Shown here: positions 53,902 to 64,000 of the stretch, in pieces
Layout of the letters: the number at the start of each line of letters is the position of its first letter
How positions within the stretch are numbered: position 1 is the first letter of the stretch
Source: an uncultured Bacteroidia bacterium
GTDB lineage: Bacteria > Bacteroidota > Bacteroidia > Bacteroidales > UBA932
Reading direction: 5' to 3'
Assembly (NCBI GenBank): GCA_902785785.1
Contig: CADAAA010000005.1
Coordinates: 62,001 to 126,000 of the forward strand
DNA length: 64,000 bases
The notes under the pieces: model-generated
Databases searched by the model: none
Seen by the model: the letters and a program-made list of their open reading frames with translations, nothing else
Told to the model about the DNA's origin: nothing
Position numbers and translations under genes: made by a program

Positions 53902-55467
53902 CTATTCTTTTGAGGCCGGGACAAACTCGGTATGGACTGTCTTGGAGGCATCGGTCAGCACGTCGACGAGGATGTTCTCGCGGTTTCCGTTGGCTATGAT
54001 GACGCGGATGCCCTCAGAAGCCAGTTTCATGGCTACATTGCACTTGGAGAGCATGCCGCCGCGGCCGGAAGAGCTTTTCCTGGCGCTGATATGGTTCTCT
54101 ACCTGCTCGCCAGGCTGTATGCGGGGGATCACGGTGGATGCAGGGTCGTCGGGCGAGCCGTCATACACTCCGTCGACATTGGTGAGTATCACGAGCGACT
54201 CGGCACCGACCATGCCGGCGACGAGGCCGGACAGTTCGTCGTTGTCGGTGAACATCAGCTCGGTGATGCTCACAGTGTCGTTCTCGTTGACGACGGGCAG
54301 GACATGGCTCTGGAGCATGACCTCCATGCAGCTCTTCTGGTTGTTGTATTCCTGTCCCTCGTCGAAATTCTTCTTCATGGTGAGCACCTGGCCCACGGTT
54401 ATGCCGTAGTTCTGGAACAGTCTGTAATATAGGTCCATGAGACGGACCTGGCCGATGGCGGAATACAGCTGGCGCTGCTGGACATCGGAGAGCTTGCGGT
54501 CCTCGCGGATGAGGGAGCGGCCGCAGGCGACGGCACCGCTGGTCACTAGGACGGTCTCGTATCCTGCCTCGCGGAGAGTGACGATCTGGTCGACGATGGC
54601 AGAAACCCTGGTGGTGTCAAGGGATCCGTCCGCGCGGGTGAGGACATTGCTGCCGACTTTAACTACGATACGACGCTTACGGGGCTGCTTGATGACCGTA
54701 AGACCCTTGATGACCGCATCGCTGAAACCGGCCTCCTCCATGGCGTTCAAGCCTCTGATCGTCAGTCCGTTCGGGGTGGTGACTCGGTCTATTTCATGCT
54801 CGGGGTCGAAACCCTTGGCGCTGACAAGCGCGGCGGCGCCCCGGACGGTCTGGCAGACGGCTTCGCCGATCTGCGCGCCGTCCAGTCCAAGCCGCGCGCC
54901 GCCCTCCGCCGAGGCGCTGATGTAGCGCATGGCGTAGGCGATGCCGCAGGAGGCGAGGGAAGTGCCGGACAGCATCTGCTCAAGCGGCACGACGTCGGTC
55001 TTGCCGACCTTGTCGAAAAGGCCCTTGAGCACTGCCGTCTGGGCCTCCGAGGCCGTTACGGAAGATATATAGGTCATGCTTTCGCCTATCTCGATGGCGG
55101 TATTGGGGATGGCGTATGCGAGGGACGGCATCGATCCGTCCTTGTCCAGCCATTCGCGGAACTGCTCGGGCTTGATGCCGGGGGCGATGGATACGACCAG
55201 CTGACGTCCGTAATCCAGGACATCCCGGGTCTCCTTGAGCACATCCTCCATCTGCCATGGCTTTACGGCATAGAACACGATATCGGCATCCTTGATCGCT
55301 GCACGGTTGTCCGTGCAGGTGCGGATGCCCGCTGACTTGAACTTTTCCAGGCTGCTTTCGTGACGGGCAGTGACGGTGATGTCGGGGGCCGCAACGGCAC
55401 CGCATCCGGCAAAACCGAGGGCGGCGGATCCGCCCATGTTTCCTGCTCCAATGATCGTTACTTTCAT
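53902..55467 (-). CDS. proCB: ProC-ProB fusion: pyrroline-5-carboxylate reductase plus glutamate 5-kinase
   Basis: One 521-residue chain joins the last and first enzymes of proline synthesis. Residues 1 to about 265 are Pro[21 protein letters not shown] (NAD(P) loop), [16 protein letters not shown] and [21 protein letters not shown] very short basic junction (KQPRKRR) leads to ProB, which starts [20 protein letters not shown] and has [32 protein letters not shown] and [13 protein letters not shown]. ProB ends without the C-terminal PUA domain found in many longer kinases. ATG 55467 is chosen over one 27 bases upstream because it begins the Rossmann strand. I see no stop or frameshift at the junction. 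Confidence 0.92.
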   Translation of the reverse strand: MKVTIIGAGNMGGSAALGFAGCGAVAAPDITVTARHESSLEKFKSAGIRTCTDNRAAIKDADIVFYAVKPWQMEDVLKETRDVLDYGRQLVVSIAPGIKPEQFREWLDKDGSMPSLAYAIPNTAIEIGESMTYISSVTASEAQTAVLKGLFDKVGKTDVVPLEQMLSGTSLASCGIAYAMRYISASAEGGARLGLDGAQIGEAVCQTVRGAAALVSAKGFDPEHEIDRVTTPNGLTIRGLNAMEEAGFSDAVIKGLTVIKQPRKRRIVVKVGSNVLTRADGSLDTTRVSAIVDQIVTLREAGYETVLVTSGAVACGRSLIREDRKLSDVQQRQLYSAIGQVRLMDLYYRLFQNYGITVGQVLTMKKNFDEGQEYNNQKSCMEVMLQSHVLPVVNENDTVSITELMFTDNDELSGLVAGMVGAESLVILTNVDGVYDGSPDDPASTVIPRIQPGEQVENHISARKSSSGRGGMLSKCNVAMKLASEGIRVIIANGNRENILVDVLTDASKTVHTEFVPASKE

Positions 55468-55491
55468 GGGACTTACTAACCAACAATTTTC

Positions 55492-55523
55492 CAAATGTAT
55501 CCTTTTTCCCGCTCAATTCCAAA
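55492..55523 (-). promoter_or_regulatory. Promoter of the proCB-proA-metFH-thrABC run
   Basis: TTTG, 20 bases, TACATTTG on -, 25 bases before the ATG at 55467. The 158-base gap is shared with the divergent ilvD gene; no leader ORF or attenuator was found in it. Confidence 0.65.
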
Positions 55524-55625
55524 CCTAAGACGCATTAAAACGCCTTTAGGAGAGTTTTTTCGCGCAACACTTTTATTTTTTAAAAAATTTATTTATCTTG
55601 CCAAAACTTAGTTAGTAGAACGGTT

Positions 55626-57458
55626 ATGAAACTCAGGAGCAGTGTCACTTTCGAGGGACGCAGGATGGCTGGCGCCAGGTCCCTCTGGCTTGCGAACGGA
55701 ATGAAAAAGGAGCAGTCCGGCAAGCCAATCATCGCCATTGCCAATTCCTTTACACAGTTCGTCCCCGGCCACGTGCATCTGCACGAGGCGGGCCAGATCG
55801 TGAAGGAAGAGATCGAGCGCCTGGGCTGTTTCGCGGCCGAGTTCGACACCATCGCCGTCGACGACGGCATCGCCATGGGCCACGACGGCATGCTCTATTC
55901 GCTCCCTTCCCGCGACATCATCGCGGACAGCGTCGAGTACATGGTCAACGCCCACAAGGCCGACGCCCTCGTCTGCATCAGCAACTGCGACAAGATCACT
56001 CCGGGCATGCTCATCGCCGCCATGCGGCTCAACATCCCCACTATCTTCGTTTCCGGAGGCCCCATGGAAGCCGGCGTACTCGGCAGCGCCAGGCTCGACC
56101 TGATCGACGCCATGGTCAAGTCCGCCGACCCTACGGTCAGCGACTCCGATGTCGCCGCGATAGAGGCCTGCGCCTGCCCGACCTGCGGCAGCTGTTCCGG
56201 CATGTTTACCGCCAACTCCATGAACTGCCTCACGGAGGCCATCGGTCTCGCACTTCCCGGCAACGGCACAGTCCTCGCGACTCACGCCCTCCGCAAGGAG
56301 CTCCTCCTGAAAGCCGCACGGCAGATAGTCGAAAACGCGCGCAAATATTATGAGGAAGATGATGAATCCGTGCTTCCGCGCAGCATCGCCACCCGCACGG
56401 CATTCCTGAACGCCATGTCCCTGGACATCGCCATGGGAGGCTCCACCAATACCGTCCTTCACCTGCTGGCAGTCGCCGGCGAGGCGGGAACGGACTTCAC
56501 GATGAAGGACATCGACGCGCTTTCGCGCAAGGTCCCTTGCATCTGCAAGGTAGCGCCCAATACACAGAAATACCATATCCAGGACGTAGGTCGCGCAGGC
56601 GGAGTGCTCGGCATCATGTCCGAGCTGGTCAAGGCCGGACTCGTAGATCCTTCGGCAGCCCGAGTCGACGGCATGACTCTCGGCGAGGCCGTGAAACGCT
56701 TCGACATCCTCTCCGAGGACTGCGACGCCGAGGCCCGCAGGCTTTACGCCTCGGCCCCTGCCGGCCGCAGGACCACGCTCATGGCTTCGCAGGACTTCTA
56801 CCATGACAGCCTCGATACCGACCGCGCCAACGGATGCATCCGTGACATCGCGCATGCTTATACCAAGGACGGTGGTCTCGGCGTGCTTTTCGGCAATATC
56901 GCCAAGGACGGCTGCGTGATCAAGACCGCCGGAGTGGACGAGTCCATCTGGCATTTCCGCGGCCCGGCCAAGGTATTCGATTCGCAGGAGGCCGCATGTG
57001 ACGGCATCCTCGGCGGCGCCGTCAAGAGCGGCGACGTGGTAGTCATCAACTTCGAGGGCCCCAAGGGCGGTCCAGGGATGCAGGAGATGCTGTATCCTAC
57101 TTCCTATATCAAGTCCATGCACCTGGGCAAGGAATGTGCGCTCATCACCGACGGCCGCTTCAGCGGCGGCACCTCCGGCCTGAGCATCGGGCATATCTCG
57201 CCCGAGGCGGCGGCCGGCGGCGAGATCGGCCTTGTGCGCGACGGCGACGTCATCGAGATCGACATCCCTTCGCGCAGCATCAACGTCCTGCTGTCCGACG
57301 CCGAGCTCGAAAGCCGCCGCGCGGAAGAGCTTGCCAAAGGCAGGAAAGCCTTCCGCCCGCCGCACCGCGTCCGCGAGGTCTCGAAGAGCCTCAAGGCCTA
57401 TGCAGCCATGGTCAGCAGCGCCGACAAGGGTGCCAGGCGCATCATCGAAGACGATTAA
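55626..57458 (+). CDS. ilvD: Dihydroxy-acid dehydratase
   Basis: IlvD is the iron-sulfur dehydratase of valine, isoleucine and leucine synthesis. The 610-residue protein has cluster cysteines in [11 protein letters not shown] and [20 protein letters not shown], and the conserved [17 protein letters not shown] near the C-terminus. It opens the ilv-leu operon; ilvB follows after 12 bases. Upstream a weak TATCTTGC (55594-55601) might be the -7 element, but no convincing -33 or attenuator is visible. Confidence 0.96.
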   Translation: MKLRSSVTFEGRRMAGARSLWLANGMKKEQSGKPIIAIANSFTQFVPGHVHLHEAGQIVKEEIERLGCFAAEFDTIAVDDGIAMGHDGMLYSLPSRDIIADSVEYMVNAHKADALVCISNCDKITPGMLIAAMRLNIPTIFVSGGPMEAGVLGSARLDLIDAMVKSADPTVSDSDVAAIEACACPTCGSCSGMFTANSMNCLTEAIGLALPGNGTVLATHALRKELLLKAARQIVENARKYYEEDDESVLPRSIATRTAFLNAMSLDIAMGGSTNTVLHLLAVAGEAGTDFTMKDIDALSRKVPCICKVAPNTQKYHIQDVGRAGGVLGIMSELVKAGLVDPSAARVDGMTLGEAVKRFDILSEDCDAEARRLYASAPAGRRTTLMASQDFYHDSLDTDRANGCIRDIAHAYTKDGGLGVLFGNIAKDGCVIKTAGVDESIWHFRGPAKVFDSQEAACDGILGGAVKSGDVVVINFEGPKGGPGMQEMLYPTSYIKSMHLGKECALITDGRFSGGTSGLSIGHISPEAAAGGEIGLVRDGDVIEIDIPSRSINVLLSDAELESRRAEELAKGRKAFRPPHRVREVSKSLKAYAAMVSSADKGARRIIEDD

Positions 57459-57470
57459 AACACAACGAAC

Positions 57471-59204
57471 ATGACAGATACACCGAACGGCTGGATGCTG
57501 AAAGGATCACAGATCCTTCTCGAATCCCTCATCAACCAGGGAGTGGATACCATTTTCGGGTATCCGGGCGGCTCCATCATGCCTGTGTACGACGCCCTGT
57601 ACGACTATGCGGACAGGCTCCGCCATATCCTCGTGCGTCACGAGCAGGGCGCTATCCACGCTGCCCAGGGCTACGCCAGGGTAAAGAATTTCCCCGGAAC
57701 GGTCATAGTCACCTCCGGCCCGGGCGCCACCAACGTCATCACCGGCGTCGCTGACGCCATGATCGACTCCACGCCTGTCGTGGTCATCGCCGGACAGGTG
57801 GCATCGGCCGCCCTCGGCACCGACGCTTTCCAGGAGACCGACCTCATCGGTATGACCACTCCTATCTCCAAGTGGGCCTATCAGATCCGTCGCCCTAAGG
57901 ACATTGCCTGGGCGGTGGCCCGCGCCTATTACATCGCGGCCAGCGGCCGCCCCGGTCCGGTCGTCCTCGACTTTACCAAGGACGCGCAGATCGGCATGGC
58001 CGAGTATATCCGCAAGGACTGCAATTTCATCCGCAGCTATGTCCCCGTACCGGAGCCGACCGAGGCATCCCTGGCCGAGGCCGCTGCGATGATCGATTCG
58101 GCCCGCAAGCCTTTCGTGGTCTACGGTCACGGCATCATCCTCTCCGGAGCGGAGAAGGAACTCGCCGGATTCCTGGACAAGGGCGACATCCCCGCCGGTT
58201 CCACCATGCTCGGACTCAGCGCCCTTGACAGTGACAATCCCCATTATACCGGTATGCTGGGCATGCACGGAAGCCTGGCGTCCAACGTACTGACGCAGGA
58301 GTGCGACCTGCTCATCGCGGTCGGCATGCGTTTCGACGACCGCGTGACTGGTACCATTTCGACATACGCCAAGCAGGCGAAAGTCATCCACATCGACATC
58401 GACGCTTCCGAGATAGGCAAGAACATCCCTGTGGACCTCGGCATCCTGGGTGACGCCCGCGAGGTATTGGCCGAGCTTACCCGCCGCATCAAACCCGATG
58501 TCAAACGTGATTGGGACGGCGAGAAAGCCGCCTGCGACGCCGTCGAGAAGGAAAAGGTCATCGATCCGGAAGTCAGTCCCGCCGAAGGACTCATCAAGCC
58601 CGGCGAGGTCATCGCCGCCGTTGCCAATGCCTGCGAAGGCAAGGCCATAGTCGTTACCGACGTGGGCCAGAACCAGCTCTTCGCCTCGCGCTATTCGCGT
58701 TTCAAGCAGTCACGCAGCATGATCACCTCCGGCGGTCTCGGCACCATGGGCTTCGGCCTGCCGGCCGCCATCGGTGCCAAGGTCGCCGCTCCCGAACGCC
58801 CCGTCTGCCTCTTCGTCGGCGACGGCGGCATACAGATGACCATCCAGGAGCTCGGCACCATCATGCAGGACGGTATCGGAGTCAAGGTCATACTCCTGAA
58901 CAACAACTGGCTGGGCAATGTCCGCCAGTGGCAGGAGCTTTTCTTCGACGGACGCTACTCCTTCACGAGGATGCAGAATCCTGATTACGAGAAACTTGCC
59001 GAGGCTTACGGCATCACCTGCCTGTCCCTTGAGGACCGTGCGGAGATGCCTGCCGCCATCGCGCAGATGCTCGCCGACGACCGACCGTTCATCCTGAACG
59101 TCCACGTCGCCGAAGCCGACAACGTCTTCCCAATGATACCTCCGGGCAAGAGCGTAGGAGAAATAATGTTGAACGATAAAGACTGGTTCGTATATGGAAA
59201 GTGA
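57471..59204 (+). CDS. ilvB: Acetolactate synthase large subunit
   Basis: This ThDP enzyme forms acetolactate or acetohydroxybutyrate. The 577-residue protein has the catalytic Glu in VRHEQGAIHAAQGYAR, the FAD-type central domain, and the ThDP site GDGGIQMTIQELGTIMQDG continuing to LLNNNWLGNVRQWQ. Its 3' end overlaps ilvN by 11 bases, consistent with subunit coupling. Confidence 0.96.
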   Translation: MTDTPNGWMLKGSQILLESLINQGVDTIFGYPGGSIMPVYDALYDYADRLRHILVRHEQGAIHAAQGYARVKNFPGTVIVTSGPGATNVITGVADAMIDSTPVVVIAGQVASAALGTDAFQETDLIGMTTPISKWAYQIRRPKDIAWAVARAYYIAASGRPGPVVLDFTKDAQIGMAEYIRKDCNFIRSYVPVPEPTEASLAEAAAMIDSARKPFVVYGHGIILSGAEKELAGFLDKGDIPAGSTMLGLSALDSDNPHYTGMLGMHGSLASNVLTQECDLLIAVGMRFDDRVTGTISTYAKQAKVIHIDIDASEIGKNIPVDLGILGDAREVLAELTRRIKPDVKRDWDGEKAACDAVEKEKVIDPEVSPAEGLIKPGEVIAAVANACEGKAIVVTDVGQNQLFASRYSRFKQSRSMITSGGLGTMGFGLPAAIGAKVAAPERPVCLFVGDGGIQMTIQELGTIMQDGIGVKVILLNNNWLGNVRQWQELFFDGRYSFTRMQNPDYEKLAEAYGITCLSLEDRAEMPAAIAQMLADDRPFILNVHVAEADNVFPMIPPGKSVGEIMLNDKDWFVYGK

Positions 59205-59508
59205 GAAACTCTATGAGATAACGGCCTACACCGAGAACCAGGTCGGTCTGCTCAGCTCCGTCGCGGGCATATTCACCCGCAGGAGCATCAATATCGAGAA
59301 ACTGCTCGTGTATCCCTCAAAGATTGAGGGTATCCACAAGTTCAAGATCCTCGCCCGCACAACCGAGAAGAACGCGCGTGCGGTCGTGCTTCAAATGGAA
59401 AAACGCGTGGACGTGGTCAAGGCGTTCTACCAGGAGGACAACGAACGTTCCTTCATGGAGATCGTATCCGTCGGCCGCTTCCTCAAGGAAAGAGAGAACA
59501 AACAATAA
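59194..59508 (+). CDS. ilvN: Acetolactate synthase small (regulatory) subunit, short form
   Basis: The protein has 104 residues and essentially one ACT domain: YEITAYTENQVGLLSSVAGI, RRSINIEKLLVYPS and IHKFKILARTTEKNARAVVL. Many IlvN/IlvH proteins have about 160 residues with a second domain, so this is the short type. It is expected to bind valine and confer feedback inhibition. It begins inside ilvB and ends 15 bases before ilvC. Confidence 0.92.
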   Translation: MESEKLYEITAYTENQVGLLSSVAGIFTRRSINIEKLLVYPSKIEGIHKFKILARTTEKNARAVVLQMEKRVDVVKAFYQEDNERSFMEIVSVGRFLKERENKQ

Positions 59509-59523
59509 TATAAACTTACGATT

Positions 59524-60570
59524 ATGGCAAAAATGAATTTCGGCGGAGTCGAAGAGAATGTTGTGACCCGCGAAGAGTTTACCCTCGAAATGGCACGTGA
59601 AACCCTGGCCGGCAGGACCATCGCAGTGATCGGATACGGCGTACAGGGCCCCGGACAGTCCCTCAACCTCAGGGACAACGGATTCAAGGTCATCGTCGGA
59701 CAGCGTCCTGGCAAGACCTTCGAGAAGGCCATTGCCGACGGCTGGGTACCCGGCGAGACCCTTTTCGGCATCGAGGAGGCCTGCGACCGCGGCGACATCG
59801 TGATGTGTCTGCTCTCGGACGCCGCCGTGATGTCAGTCTGGCCCCGCATCAAGCCCATGCTCAGGCCCGGCAAGACCCTCTATTTCTCGCACGGATTCGC
59901 CATTACCTGGAACGACCGCACCGGCTGCGTGCCTCCGGCTGACATCGACGTCATCATGGTAGCCCCCAAGGGCTCCGGCGCCACCGTCCGTTCCCTCTAC
60001 CTCGAGGGCCGCGGTATCAATTCCTCATACGCTGTCTACCAGGATGTCTCCGGACATGCCCTGAACGACGCCATCGCCCTCGGCATCGGTATCGGTTCCG
60101 GCTATCTCTTCGAGACCACCTTCCAGCGTGAAGCTACCTCCGACCTCACCGGCGAGCGCGGCTCGCTGATGGGTGCCATCCAGGGCCTCCTTTCCGCTCA
60201 GTATGAGGTCCTCCGCGAGAACGGCCATTCGCCTAGCGAGGCTTTCAACGAGACCGTGGAGGAGCTCACCCAGTCCCTCATGCCGCTTTTTGCTGCCAAG
60301 GGTATGGACTGGATGTACGCCAACTGTTCGACTACCGCACAGCGCGGCGCCCTCGACTGGATGGGACCTTTCCACGATGCCATCAAACCTGTCGTGCAGA
60401 AGCTATACGCCAGCGTCAAGTCCGGCCATGAGGCCCAGATCTCGATCGACGCCAACAGCAAGCCCGACTACCGCGAAGGCCTCGAGAAGGAGCTCAAGGC
60501 CCTCCGCGAGAGCGAGATGTGGCGTACGGCCGTGACCGTCCGTTCCCTCCGTCCCGAGAACAACAAATAG
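59524..60570 (+). CDS. ilvC: Ketol-acid reductoisomerase (Bacteroidota-type class I)
   Basis: IlvC isomerises and reduces acetolactate with NAD(P)H and magnesium. Its 348 residues have the nucleotide loop IAVIGYGVQGPGQSLNLRDN, YFSHGFAITWN, VMVAPKGSGATVRSLYLEGR (first V read as I in the protein) and the metal-binding SDLTGERGSLMGAIQGL. The loop after the second strand reads VGQRPGKTF, which should determine NADH/NADPH preference. Confidence 0.96.
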   Translation: MAKMNFGGVEENVVTREEFTLEMARETLAGRTIAVIGYGVQGPGQSLNLRDNGFKVIVGQRPGKTFEKAIADGWVPGETLFGIEEACDRGDIVMCLLSDAAVMSVWPRIKPMLRPGKTLYFSHGFAITWNDRTGCVPPADIDVIMVAPKGSGATVRSLYLEGRGINSSYAVYQDVSGHALNDAIALGIGIGSGYLFETTFQREATSDLTGERGSLMGAIQGLLSAQYEVLRENGHSPSEAFNETVEELTQSLMPLFAAKGMDWMYANCSTTAQRGALDWMGPFHDAIKPVVQKLYASVKSGHEAQISIDANSKPDYREGLEKELKALRESEMWRTAVTVRSLRPENNK

Positions 60571-60594
60571 CTGATTATCCCAACCGTACCGCAG

Positions 60595-61962
60595 ATGAAC
60601 ACTCTATTCGACAAGATATGGGATGCGCATATCGTGGACAAGCCCGAAGGCGGTCCTGACCAGGTCTACATCGACCGGCTGTACTGTCACGAGGTGACTT
60701 CTCCGCAGGCCTTCGACGGGCTCCGCGCCCGCGGCATCAAGTGCCTGCGGCCCGAGCGCATCTTCTGCATGCCGGACCACAACACTCCGACCCATGACCA
60801 GGACAAGCCCATCACGGAGCCCCAGTCCAAGGCGCAGGTGGATGCCCTTGAGCGCAATGCCAAGGAGTTCGGCCTGACTTACTACGGCATGATGAGCCCG
60901 GACAACGGCATCATCCATGTCGTGGGTCCCGAGAAGGGCCTTTCCCTGCCGGGAATGACCATAGTCTGCGGTGACTCGCACACTTCCACCCACGGAGCCA
61001 TGGGTGCCGTCGCCTTCGGCATCGGCACCTCCGAGGTGGAGATGGTGCTCGCTTCGCAGTGCATCCTCCAGAAGAAGCCCAAGTCCATGAGCATCCGCAT
61101 CGAAGGCGAGCTCGGCCCCGGCGTCACCGCCAAGGACCTTGCCCTTTACCTCATGATGAAGCTCACCACGAGCGGCGCCACCGGGTATTTCATCGAGTAC
61201 CGCGGCTCCACCGTACGTTCGCTTTCGATGGAGGGACGCCTCACCCTGAGCAACCTGTCGATAGAGATGGGAGCACGCGGCGGATTCATCGCCCCGGACG
61301 AGACCACGTTCGAGTACCTCAAGGGGCGTGAATACGCGCCCAAGGGCGAAGAGTGGGACAAGGCTGTCGCGTACTGGCGTACGCTCAAGAGCGGCGACGA
61401 CGCTGTCTTCGACCGCGAGGTCGTCTTCGACGCAGCCGACATCAAGCCCATGATCACATACGGTACCAACCCCGGAATGGGGATGCCCATAGACGGCACC
61501 ATTCCGGCCGATACCGCACAGAAAGCCCTTGACTATATGGGACTTAAGGCAGGGGAGAGCCTGCTGGGACATCCCGTCGATTATGTGTTTCTCGGTGCCT
61601 GCACCAACGGCCGCATCGAGGATTTCCGCGCTTTTGCATCCATCGCCGCCGGACGCCACAAGGCTCCCGGCGTCACCGCCTGGCTGGTGCCGGGCTCCTG
61701 GATGGTCAAGCGTCAGATCGAGGCGGAAGGCCTGGACAAGGTGCTTGAAGCCGCAGGTTTCGAGATTCGCCAGCCCGGATGCTCCGCCTGCCTGGCCATG
61801 AACGATGACAAGATCCCTGCCGGCAAGTATGCCGTGTCGACGAGCAACCGCAATTTCGAGGGCCGCCAGGGCCCGGGCTCGCGCACCATGCTGGCGAGCC
61901 CGCTGACCGCGGCCGCAGCGGCAGTCACGGGAGTAGTAACCGATCCGAGACAATTCCTATGA
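60595..61962 (+). CDS. leuC: 3-isopropylmalate dehydratase large subunit
   Basis: An aconitase-family enzyme carrying a [4Fe-4S] cluster. The 455-residue protein has [20 protein letters not shown] and the cluster cysteines in [14 protein letters not shown] and [14 protein letters not shown]. It overlaps leuD by 4 bases (ATGA), as expected for the two-subunit enzyme. Confidence 0.97.
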   Translation: MNTLFDKIWDAHIVDKPEGGPDQVYIDRLYCHEVTSPQAFDGLRARGIKCLRPERIFCMPDHNTPTHDQDKPITEPQSKAQVDALERNAKEFGLTYYGMMSPDNGIIHVVGPEKGLSLPGMTIVCGDSHTSTHGAMGAVAFGIGTSEVEMVLASQCILQKKPKSMSIRIEGELGPGVTAKDLALYLMMKLTTSGATGYFIEYRGSTVRSLSMEGRLTLSNLSIEMGARGGFIAPDETTFEYLKGREYAPKGEEWDKAVAYWRTLKSGDDAVFDREVVFDAADIKPMITYGTNPGMGMPIDGTIPADTAQKALDYMGLKAGESLLGHPVDYVFLGACTNGRIEDFRAFASIAAGRHKAPGVTAWLVPGSWMVKRQIEAEGLDKVLEAAGFEIRQPGCSACLAMNDDKIPAGKYAVSTSNRNFEGRQGPGSRTMLASPLTAAAAAVTGVVTDPRQFL

Positions 61963-62555
61963 AACAGAAGTTCGATATCATAGAGAGCACCTGCGTGCCC
62001 CTGCCGGTGGACAATGTCGACACCGACCAGATCATCCCCGCCCGTTTCCTCAAGGCCACTACGCGTGAGGAGAAGTTCTTCGGGGACAACCTCTTCTGCG
62101 ACTGGCGCTATGATCGCGAAGGCAAGCCCAAGGCCGGTTTCGTCCTGAACGATCCGCGCTTCGGCGGATGCATCCTCGTGGCGGGCGAGAATTTCGGCTC
62201 GGGATCGAGCCGCGAGCACGCCGCCTGGGCGATAGCCGGTTACGGCTTCCGCGTTGTGATTGCAAAATCTTTCGCCGACATCCACAAGAACAACGAGCTC
62301 AACAATTTCGTCCTGCCCGTTCAGGCTTCGGCCGCCTTCGTCGACGAACTCCAGGCCTGCATCGCAGCGGATCCTTCCGTCAAGGTTCGCGTCGACCTGC
62401 CTGCCCAGACAGTGACCAATCTTGCTACCGGACGCTCCGAATCGTTCGATATCATGCCGTACAAGAAGTACTGCCTCGAGAATGCCTTGGACGATATTGA
62501 CTTCATGCTCGCCAATAAGTCAAAGATAGAAAATTACGAGAAATCAAAATGTTAG
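61959..62555 (+). CDS. leuD: 3-isopropylmalate dehydratase small subunit
   Basis: The swivel-domain partner of LeuC. The 198-residue protein has [20 protein letters not shown] and [20 protein letters not shown], the family substrate-recognition segment. Its last 7 bases overlap the start of the LeuA/CimA-family gene. Confidence 0.97.
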   Translation: MKQKFDIIESTCVPLPVDNVDTDQIIPARFLKATTREEKFFGDNLFCDWRYDREGKPKAGFVLNDPRFGGCILVAGENFGSGSSREHAAWAIAGYGFRVVIAKSFADIHKNNELNNFVLPVQASAAFVDELQACIAADPSVKVRVDLPAQTVTNLATGRSESFDIMPYKKYCLENALDDIDFMLANKSKIENYEKSKC

Positions 62556-64000
62556 AGATACTTGACACCACCCTTCGCGACGGTGAGCAGACTGCCGGTG
62601 TATCGTTCAATGTGAACGAGAAGCTGGCCATCGCGCAGCTTCTCCTGGAGGAACTGAGGGTTGACCGCATCGAGGTCGCGTCTGCCCGTGTCTCGAAAGG
62701 GGAGTCCGAGGCTTTTGCGCGCATCTGCGAGTGGGCCTCCTCAAAGGGATACCTCGACCGCGTCGAGGTCCTCGGTTTCGTGGACGGCGGCGCCTCGGTG
62801 GACTGGATCGCCGCGGGTGGCGGCAAGGTCGTCAACATACTTGCAAAGGGTTCCCTCAAGCATCTGACCATGCAGCTCCGCAAGACTCCGCAGGAGCACA
62901 TAGACGACATTGCCAAAGTGGTGGCTTATGCCAAGTCGAAGGGGATCTCGTGCAACATCTATCTCGAGGACTGGTCGCATGGCATCACCGAGTCTCCGGA
63001 TTATGTCTACGAGCTGATGGACGGGTTGAAAAGCCTGGACATCAAGCATTTCATGCTTCCGGACACCCTCGGTATCCTCGACCCCTGGAGCACTTCCGAG
63101 ATGTGCTGGAAGATGCTCAGGCGCTATCCCGAGCTGAATTTCGATTTCCATGCGCACAACGATTACGGCTTTGCCGTGGCCAATACCATGGCCGCGGTCC
63201 GGGCCGGGTTTACCGGAGTGCATACGACGGTGAACGGCCTGGGCGAGCGCAGCGGCAACGCGTCCGTTGCGGCCGTCGTTGCCGCGCTCAGCGACATGAT
63301 GCCCGTCAAGATGCGCATCGACGAGAGCAAGCTCACGCATGTGTGCAAATATGTGGAGAGCATCTCCGGCATCCGCATCCCGGACAATGAGCCTGTGGTC
63401 GGTGAGAATGTCTTCACGCAGACCAGCGGCGTGCATGCCGACGGAGACCGCAAGGGCTCGCTCTACGCCAACCAGCTCCTTCCGGAGCGTTTCGGGCGCG
63501 TGCGCCAGTACGCCCTCGGCAAGATGAGCGGCAAGGCCAACATTATCGAGAACCTCGACAAGCTCGGCATCAGCCTTTCGCCGGAGCAGGTAAAGCTTGT
63601 CACCCAGCGCGTCGTCGAGCTTGGCGACAAGAAGGAGATGATGACCGCCGAGGACCTGCCATTCATCGTGGCCGATGTCCTCAAGAGCGGACATTCATCC
63701 AACGACAACATCCGCATCGAGAACTATTCCCTCCAGCTCACCAAGGGCATGAAGCCTGCCGCGATGCTGAAGGTCAGCATAGACGGGACCGAATACGAGA
63801 CCAGCTCCAACGGAGACGGACAGTACAACGCCTTCATGAGGGCTTTGTGGAAGATCTATGACAGGCTGGGCAAGAAACATCCCGTCCTCGCTGACTATCA
63901 GGTGACCATCCCTCCGGGAGGAAAGACCGACGCCCTCGTCGCTACCACCATCGTTTGGAACATGGACGGGCACGAGTTCAAGACCCGGGGCATCGATTCC
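62549..64000 (+). CDS. LeuA/CimA-family synthase, 3' end outside window
   Basis: An ATG at 62549 opens a frame that stays open to the last base (484 codons). The start [20 protein letters not shown] carries the metal-binding D-T-T-L-R-D-G-E-Q motif; FDFHAHNDYGFAVANTMAAV has the HxH metal ligands, and TTVNGLGERSGNASVAAVVA and TSGVHADGDRKGSLY follow. From about residue 390 a C-terminal region with VSIDGTEYETSSNGDGQ looks like the LeuA-type regulatory domain. The family includes 2-isopropylmalate, citramalate and homocitrate synthases; the position after leuCD favours isopropylmalate or citramalate. leuB is not in the window and may follow. Confidence 0.88.
   Translation, partial: MLEILDTTLRDGEQTAGVSFNVNEKLAIAQLLLEELRVDRIEVASARVSKGESEAFARICEWASSKGYLDRVEVLGFVDGGASVDWIAAGGGKVVNILAKGSLKHLTMQLRKTPQEHIDDIAKVVAYAKSKGISCNIYLEDWSHGITESPDYVYELMDGLKSLDIKHFMLPDTLGILDPWSTSEMCWKMLRRYPELNFDFHAHNDYGFAVANTMAAVRAGFTGVHTTVNGLGERSGNASVAAVVAALSDMMPVKMRIDESKLTHVCKYVESISGIRIPDNEPVVGENVFTQTSGVHADGDRKGSLYANQLLPERFGRVRQYALGKMSGKANIIENLDKLGISLSPEQVKLVTQRVVELGDKKEMMTAEDLPFIVADVLKSGHSSNDNIRIENYSLQLTKGMKPAAMLKVSIDGTEYETSSNGDGQYNAFMRALWKIYDRLGKKHPVLADYQVTIPPGGKTDALVATTIVWNMDGHEFKTRGIDS

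Noticed and set aside
55500-55625. Possible leader or attenuator before ilvD or proCB
   Set aside because: No short ORF rich in Val, Leu, Ile or Pro codons and no terminator-like hairpin with a T-run were found.
60604-61953. 449-codon - strand open frame antisense to leuC
   Set aside because: It lies wholly inside leuC, which has all aconitase-family motifs; the antisense protein is compositionally odd and unrecognised.
62741-63694. 317-codon - strand open frame near the window end
   Set aside because: It is antisense to the LeuA/CimA-family gene that is open from 62549 to the end and carries the full set of catalytic motifs.

Overview
The window looks like chromosomal core-metabolism DNA from a fairly GC-rich member of the Bacteroidales. 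Most promoters that can be read have the Bacteroidota -7 element TAnnTTTG, several with TTTG or TTGC about 19 bases upstream. The gene set also fits: type III glutamine synthetase, the DapL route to diaminopimelate, a short class I ketol-acid reductoisomerase, lipoprotein GH43 enzymes and GH95. No mobile element, phage gene, CRISPR array or rRNA was seen. Genus is not determined.

Layout. (1) 1-11.1 kb: a hemicellulose region with a GH54 arabinofuranosidase cut by the window edge, a VKOR-thioredoxin fusion and a GH43 lipoprotein on +. On - are a five-gene cluster of two esterases, a beta-lactamase-fold hydrolase, a flavoprotein and a small Rossmann-like protein. (2) 11.1-24.5 kb, all -: asnB-glnN-gltB-gltD-dapF-dapL-purF, one nitrogen-assimilation operon. 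(3) 24.7-29.4 kb, all -: glnK-amt-porin-nadE. (4) 29.5-35.7 kb, all -: a fused carAB gene, then pyrG. (5) 35.8-43.6 kb: GH95, a tRNA-Ala, GH43, an oxidoreductase, a CNNM/CBS membrane protein and a third esterase. (6) 43.7-55.5 kb, all -: proCB (fused)-proA-metF-metH-thrA-thrB-thrC. (7) 55.6 kb to the end, +: ilvD-ilvB-ilvN-ilvC-leuC-leuD and a LeuA/CimA-family synthase that runs off the window.

The most interesting signal lies in the gaps ahead of operons 2, 3 and 4. Each has a recognisable promoter, a short ORF of 35-43 codons loaded with Gln and Asn codons, and an intrinsic terminator just before the first structural gene. In the first two leaders a GCCGGTC segment at the ORF end can pair with the terminator's 5' arm, as an antiterminator would. 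The first two leaders are direct repeats about 93% identical. The third is unrelated in DNA sequence yet ends in the same five residues, VLPVG then stop, written with different synonymous codons. The genes behind these leaders make, import or consume glutamine: six glutamine amidotransferases (AsnB, GltB, PurF, NadE, CarA, PyrG), glutamine synthetase, PII and the ammonium channel. I infer a glutamine/asparagine-responsive attenuation regulon. This rests on sequence alone.

Other points of note are the CarA-CarB and ProC-ProB fusions, a GH54 enzyme carrying a lamin-tail-like domain apparently interrupted by beta-repeats, and an Ala/Gly/Pro-rich insertion in one esterase.
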